From Linum tenue (lineage: Eukaryota; Streptophyta; Magnoliopsida; Malpighiales; Linaceae), in assembly GCA_946122785.1 (NCBI GenBank), contig CAMGYJ010000011.1:9734001-9798000 (forward strand): a stretch of 64,000 nt of DNA, given 5' to 3'. Positions 22,873 through 33,215 of the stretch are shown here, in pieces. The notes below the pieces were generated by a model. It had not been told where the DNA came from and searched no databases. It saw only the letters and a program-made list of their open reading frames with translations. Position 1 is the stretch's first letter. Each line of letters opens with the position of its first letter. A program made the position numbers and the translations under genes.

Positions 22873-22885
22873 GGCTCTGATACCA
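22873..22885 (-). promoter_or_regulatory. Primer-binding site (tRNA-iMet) of the caulimovirid
   Basis: The minus strand reads TGGTATCAGAGCC, the primer site shared by caulimovirids and Copia elements. It lies about 70 bp past the movement-protein stop and no Copia LTR or gag is beside it, so it most likely belongs to the viral copy. Confidence 0.65.
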
Positions 22886-22952
22886 AACATTTTTGCATTC
22901 ATTAATTACCTTATTAAACATTAATTGCAAACATTAATTACCTTATTAAAAT

Positions 22953-24318
22953 TTACTGATTTAATAATCTTTTTTTTATTTTATTTAGGCTGGTTATTAT
23001 ATCAGTAATTAATTTGATTTTAGAGATAGTTTCTTCTAATGTTGCTGTTGTTCCAATACTCATTTGCTCCTCTACAATTTCTGAGACAAAGTAAGTTAGT
23101 TCACGTGTGACTACAGTGATATTTATTGAGGTGGGATTTATAACATCTATTCCTTCAATTAATTTGTTTATATGATAAGTAGTAGGCATATTTATTTTAT
23201 AGATACTAGTATATCTATGTATATATTTATAGTTGTTAGATTTTATTTTCTAGATTTGTTATTGAATGTTGCAATTTCTCCAACTTATTTATTACTTGAT
23301 TATTGGTTATCTCTTCTTGTTCTAGATTTTGTTCAATTACTGGGATATGCCTAATTCTCTCCGATTGTGTTCTAATCATCCGTCTTTGGTCTTGAGTTAT
23401 CGATGGTCGGCTAGGTTCTATTTTAACGATCTTTAGTGGTGCTTCTAATTGGATTAAGGGTTTAAATAAATCCTCTATAGTGATTACTTCTTTATTTTTG
23501 AAGGTTAAACTGTGGTGACTATTTGTTAACGCATAGTTTATTTGATAAGTTACTGAAAATGGTTTGCTATTTTGTTTCGTAAAATTTTCTCTTTTTAATT
23601 CATATTTTATAATGATAGAAGAGTCAAGGTTACCATCTGCCAGACTCAATCTTTGTTGTAGGTTAATATCAAATTTAATTATTCATACTCCGAAATTTCC
23701 CATTCCTTTGGCAATAATGCTTTCTCCTTCGTTAATTAGTCTGTCATCACGAATTTCTAATTCCATGGGTGCGTCAATTCCTATTTTCATGGTTGATTTT
23801 AAGATAATTTGAATTGTACTGATATGAATATAAGCTATTTTATTTCGTTCTTCTGATCTTAGTTTAGCTAATCTTTTTCTAATTTGTTCTTTATTTATTA
23901 CTTGGATCAGAAAATCGCCCTTAGTTTGATCTATAGGAACTGCTACTTCACCTATCATTTTACCATATTTAATAATGTTCTCTCTATCAAAGAGTTTTGA
24001 TAAAAAAGACTTAGTGATAAAGTTTTGAGTTTCCGAAATAGTAAAATTAGTTTTTTCTATAATTTTCTTAATATCTATAACACCATCTAAGAAGTAGTTT
24101 TCGTCATCGTTTTTGTTCAAGTAATCAAAATAACTTGAGGTAGGATTATAGAGACATACCTGACTTGTTTTCCTGAGGAGACTCTGAGTTTTTTGTTGAT
24201 CGCTTGATGATTGTAGTTGGGCACCATACGTTTGATTATATTGAAAGTGGTTGTGGCCTCCAGGATCAGTGGATCCAAGCCTTACAACTAGCAAGCTAGA
24301 GAGAGAGTAAACAGGCAA
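22953..24318 (-). pseudogene. Caulimovirid movement-protein relic (30K type)
   Basis: Three consecutive minus-strand frames (24318-23683, 23649-23236, 23189-22953) form one former ORF of about 450 residues, interrupted by stops near 23683 and 23236. Composition and predicted strand-rich middle (with a DAPMELEIRDD block near 23780-23745) fit the 30K movement-protein superfamily; the last part is a coiled-coil-like tail. The first residues of the 24318 frame probably come from leader sequence. It is not functional. Confidence 0.65.
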
Positions 24319-24575
24319 TTTTTATGGCCAAACTCGTTCTACTTATTTCATTGCAAACTCTTGCTCTTATATAGAGCTCAGAGGAAATTCAAAGACGTCA
24401 TTGGTTACGTCTATTAGACAGGGACGTAAAGCTAACATGTCAAAAGAAAACACTTAAAACGATAAGAAAAGCTGATAGAGTACAATAATGCACGACTTTT
24501 TTAAAGGAGTCGGCCAACCTTTTCTTGTCGGTTTATCCCATATTTATTTGATTCCTCTTTCTTCACATGTTTCTT
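24319..24575 (-). promoter_or_regulatory. Intergenic region with 35S-like promoter of the caulimovirid
   Basis: Between the transactivator and movement-protein relics. On the minus strand there is a TATA box CTATATAAGA (24365-24374). Twenty to fifty bases upstream lie several ACGT cores: TGACGTC at 24394-24400 with an adjoining CCAAT at 24400-24404, then GACGT near 24407 and 24424. TGACG pairs upstream of TATATAAG are the as-1 type layout known from the 35S promoter. This is the expected place for the pregenomic RNA promoter. Confidence 0.6.
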
Positions 24576-25810
24576 TCAGTCTTGGTCTGCTGGTCCATTG
24601 ATGCCTTCGTCGGTTGATGCACACCACTCACAGAAGTGGTCCTCATAGATAGTAAGTGCATTGCACAGTTGTTTCTTGATTTGGATAGGAAGAGTTGATA
24701 GATTTCCATTAATTTCAGTGAATTCTTTAGTTTTATTTGTTATGATTGTCCTTTCTTCCTTGGTCATATTTCCTCTAGTTTTGCTGGTGATGATGGCATC
24801 GGGACTGCTGTAATTGACCTTGATCTGACTTTCTGGTTCAATTTTGGTCAATGCTCTACATACTGCTAGAAGACCCTTTACTTGGTAGTCTGGATTCTTC
24901 TCATAGTCTCGTAGGTCATCTCTGGTAGGATAATCATGGTTTGATACTCCCATAAGGATAAATTCCTTTGATCCAACCAATAGCTTGTCCTCATCGAATA
25001 TGGGGTAGCTGCTTGTATACTTGAGAAATATTTCTCGTTCCTTGGCGAATAGCTCAAGATATCTTCTAATTACGTTCCTCATTCTTTGTGGAAAGTATTC
25101 AAATACTTTCATGGTTATAGTGTCGATTAATCCATACTGATGGAACTTAAGAAAGTTCTGGTGATGCTTCTTTTGTGATTACTGCTTTGGGTCCTCCTCG
25201 ACTGACGGGATAAAAACACATGGTTGTGTGTTTTTCTTCATAATTGATTATCTTATCCCAGTTGGATACAAACTTTTGAAAGATTGGTTTCAGTTGTTCT
25301 TCTTTTTCTTTGGTGGTTGGAATGCTCTTGATACTGGGTATCTTCATGATAAGTTTCTGCGATTGTTGCTCTTGAAACTTGACTGGTTCTTGCATTGCCA
25401 TCACCTTGTATGACTGTCTAAATGCTTCTTCGGCTGCTTCTTTTGTTTTAAATGACTGATGTTGTACTGGTTTGCCATTGATGTGCTGGCTAGCGATGGC
25501 CCAGTTGTGATATACTCCTCGATATGGTCCATTGAATATGACATACCACTTGCTGCTTTTTCTGTCGTCTTCTTCATAGTGGGAATCTCTTGATTCTTTT
25601 TCTTCTTGTTCAATGATGCCTGCCCATCGTGTCGTCTTTTCTGTATTATTGCTGGTTGTAGTGGATGATTGTGTTTATGTCGACTTTTCCCTTTCAACAA
25701 GTTCTGTGGTGGGTGTTGATGGTCGTCTATTAACATAGCTAATTGATAGTGTACTAGCGTCGATGTAGTTGATCTTTAATTGTTGCTGAATAACATCGAT
25801 TGATTGAATT
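24576..25810 (-). pseudogene. Caulimovirid viroplasmin/transactivator relic
   Basis: Segments at 25736-25401, 25404-25147 and 25112-24576 lie on the minus strand directly after the polymerase. Near 25560-25420, in a frame shifted relative to the first segment, is a short block of the caulimovirus viroplasmin (PF01693) kind, starting KWYVIFNG and ending FKTKEAAEEAF. The third segment (178 residues) is the best preserved and would be the C-terminal core. At least two frame changes break the gene. Known role of the family: inclusion-body matrix and translation re-initiation factor. Confidence 0.65.
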
Positions 25811-25848
25811 ATTGCTTCTTCCTCCCCCCTTCAAAGGAGAAGTTGTTG

Positions 25849-27920
25849 TTCCAGTGCTGCACTCTTTTCCTGCTTCTGCTTTAGCTGATTAATGAGGGTC
25901 TTTATAAATCCTTCCATTCTCGAGTTAGTGTGTCGGTGAATGGATTGTTGCTGGACTTGATATATTTCATATAAGGATTGTAATAATGGAGTTGTTGCTG
26001 CCACCTGATTAATCTCTCTTTGTTGAAATCTGCTTGTAGCTTGTACCTCCAAAAACCTGTAACATATTTAGAATCGGTTTGAAGTTCAAACCTTGTGGAT
26101 AATAATTCAAGCTTCCATTTTTTCAGTGTTCTGAGACAAGACTCTAATTCATGGATCGGATATTTCTGTTCAGTGGCGGTAAATGTTCCAGAAATATATT
26201 TACATAATTTCTTTGAATATTTATCACTGTTGAAAGGAACTGATAATTGAGAATATGAAGATCCAATAATTTTGTCCATAGACTGATAATCTTTAGGCTC
26301 TCAGCCAGAGACAGTAGCCTCATCATTTTTAATTTTGATATTACCAAAATTGTCCATGTGTAATAATTCTTTGTCATTTTGTATTGCTAACATGCACCCT
26401 GCCCAAGTATCGTTAGAGGCATCTGTCTGAATTATTAAAAAACCTTTTTCACAAGGGATATATAATTTTGGTCAATGCTGACATTTTTCTTTCATTAATA
26501 AAACTATTCGTGTATCTTGATCATTCCATGACCAAGGGATTTTGTCGGAAATCTTTTTCAGTAAATGTTTTCTTTCTTTTGCTAAATCTTTTAAAAATCC
26601 TTGTTCACTAATATAATTTAAACATCCAAGAAAACTTTGAATTTGTTTTCTATTTTCAAGATGGTTAGGAAATTTATCAATCTTTTCTTCTGTATTTGTT
26701 GACAACTCAATTTCGCCGAAATTATTAATCTTCATACCAAGGTATTCACTTTCTTTTTGAAGAAGTTTTGATTTTTTCTTAGAAATAATTAGACATTTTT
26801 CTTTTATTCTTTGTAAACTATTAAGACTTTTTCACGATGATCTTCCTCCGATTGGTTAGTAAAAATTATGATATCATCGATGTATGCTAAACAAAACGAT
26901 TGAAAACCATCTAAGACATGATCCATAAACCGTTGGTAAATAGATGGTGCTTGTTTCATTCCAAATGGGAGAACATTCCATTCGTTATGTTTTTGTGGTG
27001 GACATGAAAAGGCTGTTAAAGGTTTGGTATTCTCATGTAGACGAAGTTGCCAATATCCTGATTTAGCATCTAAACTACTAAACCAAGTCTGACCTTTTAA
27101 TCTTTCTAGTATATAGTCTTTCCTAGGTAATTTATAGCTATCTCCTATTGTTTGTTCGTTTAGTTTTTATAGTTTATTACCATTCTTCTTTTTCCTCTTT
27201 TGATTTCATTATTATTTTCTACATAGAAGGCTTGTGCACTATGAGGGCTTTTGCTTTCTCGTATGATACCCTTTTCTACTAATTCTGAACATTCCTTTTG
27301 GAATTCTTCCACATCTCGTTGAGTATATTGAATTTTGTTCGGGACATTAACTTCCGTTTTAGGATCTTTTAGTTAAATTTCAATAAGTTCCTGATTGTTA
27401 TTTTTATCTTTATCTAAAGGATGTTCACTACACACCTGATCTAAAGTTTCCTCTTTAATACCATAGGTAATTTGTACATATTCTAGTCTATTTTTAAGGT
27501 TTTGAAGTACAATTTTTAATACTTCGTTTTTTGTAATTATTCTGGTTGTGATTATCTTAGATTCCTGGTTTATTGTTTTAGGACATCTAAGGCTAATTGT
27601 TTTAATCCTTTGGATGAACGGTTGATATAATTTTAGAAAGTTATTTCCTATTATTATATCTAATCCTGAGTCATATTGATAGATTGTTTTGGCTGTAAAG
27701 AAATGTTTTCAATGATTATCGGTACATATTGTTTTACATACCAGATTTCATGAATAGATTTATCTGCTACTACAATTTTTAGAGGTTTTTCAAGTCTATC
27801 CCATTTTTTTATGGTTGATTTTTTGGCAAAACATAGGGTTATGCTAAAAAGCTTTTCTTTTCTATTTCAATTTTAATAAATGTTGCATTAGGATTTTCCT
27901 TAGTTAGTTCCTTCTTCTGA
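25849..27920 (-). pseudogene. Caulimovirid polymerase relic (protease, RT, RNase H)
   Basis: A decayed polymerase on the minus strand. The reverse transcriptase active site YIDD is encoded at 26873-26884. The fingers and palm sequence lies at 27300-26800, the connection with NFLGCLNY-like SFLGCLNYIS at about 26640-26600, and the RNase H with ELQTDSKYVTG near 26090-26050. The protease part (27900-27600) is poorly preserved. Stops and frameshifts interrupt it several times, for example near 27170, 27370, 26475 and 26280. Confidence 0.8.
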
Positions 27921-29295
27921 CCCATTTGAAGAGGTCTCTGAGTCTGAAATATATTCAATAATTTCTACATCAGAAAGTTCAAAATTTGTTTCTTCGGTTG
28001 GTTCAAAACCACAATCGTATGCTAATCTAAGGACTTCTTGCTTTCTAGTATTATTCTTAGGACATTGATTTGCGTAATGTCCTTCTTCATTACATAACCA
28101 ACATCTACAATTTGTCTTTTCTTTAGGACAGTATTCTTGTTGTTTTGTTTTTTGTTCAAATTGTTTTCTATTTCTGAAATATTTACTTGTTTTTTAAATC
28201 TATTTTTTCTATATTCTTTATAAGGTATTTTTCTCCATTTTCTATAATCTCTATATTTTTACGAGTTTTAGTAATCTTTCGATCGTTGTTACACCCATAT
28301 TTTCTAACTCTATCCATTGTTTCTTCATAACATAGTTTAATTTTAGCTTGTTTCTTTAATTTTTCTTCATTACAAGCTCTTTTATGCCATTCTTGTAGAA
28401 CTAATATTCTTCCTCCTAATGTATCTGGTATTTCTTCTTTTGACAAAGACTCATTAAAGATAGCTTCTACTTTTTCAGAGACAATAGGTGGTAATTTGGC
28501 ATAGAGTAATTTAACTAGGTCTTTCCTTATTGAAGGGGTAACTTGATAATAGTGTGTTCTGAATTCACAGATAAATGGTTCTAAGAAGTACACGTTGCAG
28601 ATTCTAAGGTTAGTTAAATGCCAAATAGCTTGTTGACTTATGGTTGAGTTTGGTTTATTTTCCCGAGGATGTCGTCCTAAGAATTCATAAGTTATTGAAT
28701 TTAAAACTTTTTCAAAGGTATTTGTAATATCTGCTGTTCCATATAATAGTGTCTTAGCTGGAATATCCATGTTGTTGAGATAATGATAAATTGCCCCAGT
28801 TGTTTTATATATTAAGAAATTAAACATTTTGCTAGGTTGTAATTTTTTTAGATCTTCGTTAGTTTGTATTAATAAACCTGTTCGATTTTTCCAGTCTTCT
28901 AATTCTTTTAATGGATTGATGCAACAGTCAAGGTCTAAAATGTCAGGACTGTTAAAACTGGTGGTGGAATATTTTGGTATGTAAGATTGAGGTATTTTAC
29001 TCCATCCTCCCTCTTTGCGAGGTGTATACGAATTTTTGTATAAGTATTCATCAAAAAATAGTTGACCATCTTTATAGTTATTGAAATCACGTTTTCGTGA
29101 TGTTTCAGGTTGATCCTCAGTTTCAGTTTTTGTATAATTTGTATTTGTATAATTTTTATAGGGGTTTTCGTCGCTACTATAGTCAAGGACTATTTTATCA
29201 TTTTCGATATTTTCTTCTATCTCTAGTTCAGATTCGATAGTAATTGCGGCTAGTAAATCATTTAATTTATTGATTTGTTCATCAATATTAGTCAT
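27918..29295 (-). pseudogene. Caulimovirid coat-protein relic
   Basis: An open frame of 370 residues (29295-28183) starts MTNIDEQINKLNDLL, has an acidic N-terminus and a Lys-rich C-terminus. After a frame change it is followed by the coat-protein zinc knuckle CWLCNEEGHYANQC (about 28110-28065) and an acidic tail to 27918. A CCHC knuckle after a basic region at the end of the coat protein is the family signature. The start codon overlaps the stop of the preceding ORF in ATGA, the coupling arrangement used by caulimovirid re-initiation. Confidence 0.8.
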
Positions 29296-29482
29296 AGAAG
29301 TTTGTAAGGTACTGTGATAGTCAATGGAATTGATTTACCTAATTTATGTTTATCTATATGTTTTTTCATATCTTCAATTGTAATGCACCTTTTATTATCT
29401 AATTTGATTATTATTTCTTGAAGTTTGATAATGATTATTATTTCTTGAAGTTTGATAATGATTTCTTTAAGGTCTTCTTATG
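29280..29482 (-). pseudogene. Coiled-coil (VAP-like) ORF of the caulimovirid, C-terminal part
   Basis: This is the continuation, left of element D, of the small ORF that begins at 37749. It holds Ile/Leu/Lys-rich helices with an in-frame 27-bp tandem duplication (29406-29432, 29433-29460) and ends in a stop overlapping the coat-protein ATG. One in-frame stop lies at the junction with the target site. Confidence 0.55.
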
Positions 29483-29487
29483 GTAAG

Positions 29488-30069
29488 TGTTGAAGCCCCT
29501 TTGATTCACCCACTCCTATTTCGTACTCCTGCTTTCTCGGACCTTCCTGCACACACAGAGGTGGGCCTTGTGGCCCGTTAGTCCTCCAACGCTCAAGTCA
29601 GTTTCTTTCTTAGAGAGAGAAGTATTTTGCTAATAGAAATCTTTTTAGTGAGAGAAGCTAACCTCCTTCAATGCTTACCAACCTCGCTATTTATAACTGT
29701 TCATCACTCACCTGGCTTTTTTCGTACGGACCTCCACGTCACCGTCAGGTTTACTATAAGTGTGATTCGAGGCGCCCGTCTTGGCGCCCTATAATGCCAT
29801 ACGCCCATCAGGTGCCTAATACGCATTTTGCTCACGTCCTCGCTTCATCAGTCATCCAAACCGAAGCGCCCTTCCTTGCATACGCCGCCTCTTCTTAGGT
29901 TATATGGACCATAGCCCTCCTGTTGGGCCCAACCATTCATTGGGGCCTGCCCTGCTTCAAACACCCCCGACTGGGCCTGACCATATGTTAGGGCCTGCTC
30001 TGATCGGAACAGCCCCAATCAGGGCCAGATCATACATCAGGGCTTGCTCCGTTCCGAACACCCCCAACA
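29488..30069 (-). repeat. Left (3') LTR of element D
   Basis: 582 bp, TGTTGAAGCC to CCAACA. On its inner side at 30070-30085 the minus strand reads CTGGGGGGCAAT, the polypurine tract. Confidence 0.93.
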
Positions 30070-30885
30070 ATTGCCCCCCAGTTAGGTGCTCAAGTTTTGG
30101 GCGCCTTGAGCACCTAAGTATTAGGTTTCTGATTCCATCTTCAGGCGCCTACCCTAATGTGCCAGTCGCTTGCCCCCCACTCACGTATCCGACACTACCG
30201 CCTAAGAGATGCACGGTGCTCTACTCCTTCAATATGGGCGCCTTACTCAATTTTGCAACGCACATGCGCCCCACCGTTTGGCCTCGCCCATGGTCTGCCC
30301 GTTTCTCCCATCTAGGCGCCCATGACTTCCCTTAGCACGATTTGTTTACTCCCGATGCTCGCCGCCATTAAAGCTTGTTTAACCTTTCCTCTTCAGGCGC
30401 CTAGGACTCACCCTTTTATTAAGCGCCTCGTTCAATGCATGATTCGCTAATTTAGGGCGCCTGTCGCCATTAAAGTTTGCTTAATCCTCGCCGTTGAAGC
30501 CTGTTTGATCTTCCCTCCCCGGGCGCCTCGGCTTGCTTCTTTATGAAGCGGCCTTCTTCCTTTTTCATAAGGCGCCTCACTCGCCTCGTCATTCTCCCCT
30601 TTCCTAAGGCGCTTCGCGTTTCGTTCTTCCTCTGGGCGCCTCGAATTCGCCCCTTACTGCCCCCCTCACAACCGCCAATTTGAATTTTGAACTGCGCGGT
30701 TGTGATTGGGCCACGTGGCCACAGGCACAGTTGTCGAGGCGCGAGCCTTTTCCCCTTCTTTAAAGGGAAACCCTTTCCCCCCATTAGCCTCACTCTTGCA
30801 AATCTCCTTCTCACTCTAACTTTGCTTCTCTCTTGCCGCGTCTCTCTCTCTTCCTGCCTGTGCGTGCTATCCTCCCGACGAAGGA
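30070..30885. other. Region between 3' LTR and antisense gene of element D
   Basis: Non-coding, with about ten copies of GGCGCC in varying context. The right end (30750-30885) is pyrimidine-rich, with TTTAAAGG at 30759-30766 and CTTTGCTTCTC just before the antisense ATG. It is the probable promoter and 5' UTR of the antisense gene. Confidence 0.5.
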
Positions 30886-33215
30886 ATGGTGAACTCTTCT
30901 GATGCTGCTGCCGCCGCTGCCGCCGGTACAGGTTCCTCGCAGGGCCGAGGCGCCCCGCCAAAAAGCGGTGAGAACCCCTTCGAACCTCGCTTTTTTTTTA
31001 ATTTTTATGTTATCTCTTTTTTTTATTATGGAGGCGCCGCTTACCCTGCCCACGGTTATGTGCGCCTAATTGGATTATCTAGCGGGGGCGCCTACCTTAT
31101 CTCCCATACCGGCGCCATCCTCGAATTACTACGTGCCGGTGGATGGTTCGTACAAAATAACAACGTGGGAGAACACCTGGCCACCCGAGTATGCGCCCTG
31201 TGAAACGACGTGTCTTCCAACAAACGTGGCAGGGCCCGAACATAACTCCACAGTATCGGCGCCTTGGATGACTAGCCTGATCAGCGGTCTCGGTCCCCCC
31301 AGCACCTAGACGTATGCGCCTCCCTCACCTATTGCGAGAGTGGGGCTGTGTGGCCCCAAGTGGTTGGGCATCTACCAGGAGTACTTCCGATTCGGGCTCC
31401 GCTTTCCAATAGAACCCATCCTGGAGGGAATTTTGGATCTTTGCGGGTGCACGATTGGGCGCCTATCCCCCTCCGTCATGCTTATTGTTGTGTTATTCAA
31501 GCTGAAGTGCCGTATTCACAACGTGCGCCCCACTTTCAACCTCTTTCGGCATTTTTTCTATGTTACTCCGCGGGACAACTGCCTGTCATTAAAGCGTCGC
31601 AAAAGGATGCGCTCCAATTTCGTGGTTCAATGCCCAAAATTGGGGCGGACTTTGTTCAACGGCTTTTTCTTCATGAAGGCGCACCGGGATTACTTCTTCG
31701 AGAGTGGAGGCGCCTTTAGAACAGACTAGGAGCTTGGTGATGAGAAGCGGTTTAACGTTGTTGTCAAGCTCATCTGAGAGGAAGAAGAGGGCGCTGCGCT
31801 CATAAGCGCGACCCCCGTCGATTTGCGCCCCACCAGCATTCGAGAACCCATTTTAAACGAATATTACGGAGATGGTGCGTTAGGCGCCTTACTTGCTTTC
31901 TCTATTTTACAGGCGCCTTGGCTAACCCTTTGGTTGTGTGCAGGTACCAATTTCTCCCGGATTGCTACTTTGATACAGAGCCGATATGCGAAGATGATGC
32001 AAGAGGCGCCTCGAGCAGCCACTGGGCCCCGTGTTCAGGCGTCTCCAGCTTCTATCTCGACCCATCAGCTGCCGGAAGCCACCACCGTCAAAGAGAAGGG
32101 CAAGGCGCCCGAGGCCGGACCCGCCAAGACTTCAAGTGTGGCGACTACGCCTTCGGCCGACGCGCCTGAGGACAACCTGATGGTCACTACAGTTGACGAG
32201 CAATAGGTATCAAAAGACGACATGCCCTTGGTAGCTCGCAGGAAAAGGGCAGGCGCCCATATGGCCAGGCGGGGGAAAAAACTTCGCCCGAGTACAGAGG
32301 AGGCGCTTGACGAAGAAGGCGCCCATATGGATTTTTCTGCACAGGACGAAGGAGGCGCCCGTGATCAGGATGGCGCCCAACCCCAACGGTATACCATATC
32401 GTCGGGGCAACTGTTGGGGCCCGACGGGAAGCCGCCTATGCTTCGGCCGACGCGCACTGAGATGGGGTGCATTTCTCTGTCATGCTCGCCTCGAGCGGCT
32501 ATGGACCGCGGGTGCGCTCTCGGCCTGGCGCTCTCGGCCTCTAAACAGCTACAGGCGCCCTCAGAGATTTCGGAGGACCACCCTTGGGCCGAAGTAGCCC
32601 GCATGGGTGTCAAGGTGCGTTTTATATGCCTTGCTTTGTTTTCTTGTTAAATCTTTCTTCATTTTCTAAATGCCGGGCGCCTTCTATTGTAGATGCTCCT
32701 TCTCGCTGAGGCAAGCGCCCGAAAAACAGACTCAGCGGTTGAGGAGAGCCGCGAAGCAAGGGCGTCCCTTTCCGCTATGAAGGACAACCTAGACACTATC
32801 ACCTCCCGACGTGAGCAGCTCGTCAAAGAGTGTGAGGAGGCGCAACTGGAGGCGGCCAAACAAATCTCAACCCTTCAAAGCACATTGGAGGAGGAGCACC
32901 GACAAAGGGACGCCGAGTTTGCTTCACGTATGGCGATAGAGCGCCTAGAGTTCGAGGGGAAGTTTGCCGCCTTGGCGGCTGACAAAGAGGCGCTAACCCA
33001 AGACCTGGGCGCCCGGGATAAGGAGCTTGCTACTCTAAGGGAAGAGAAGGCGTCTCTTGAGGACGAGGTGAAGGCGGCAGCCTACCGCCGAGGAGACTAC
33101 AAAAAGGCGCTGAGGACTACGCGCAAGTAAATAAGGGCCCTCAAGGCTTCTCTTCAGCACTTTGCGAGCTCGGAGGAAGGGCAAGAGCTGGTTGCCAAGC
33201 CGTCTCTGGACAGCT
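30886..33215 (+). pseudogene. Spliced antisense ORF (aORF) of element D, Transposase_28-like
   Basis: Plus-strand gene, antisense to gag-pol. Predicted exons: 30886-30967, 31083-31874, 31944-32614 and 32693 to about 33215. All three introns have GT...AG ends, and joining them keeps one frame: phase 1 (G|GTGAGA), phase 1 (GATG|GTGCGT) and phase 0 (AAG|GTGCGT). Exon 1 starts MVNSSD and an Ala run. Exon 2 has YQEYFRFGLRFPIEPILEG, like the 'putative gypsy type transposon' domain (PF04195). The last exon is a long coiled coil. In-frame stops at 31307, 31727, about 31775, 32204 and 33128 make this copy inactive. Known parallel: accessory antisense genes of Tat elements such as Grande; the role is unclear. 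Confidence 0.75.

Noticed and set aside
22873..22885. Primer-binding site of an unseen Copia element
   Set aside because: No LTR ending in CA lies beside it on the minus strand and no Copia gag follows; position after the caulimovirid movement gene explains it better, though not with certainty.
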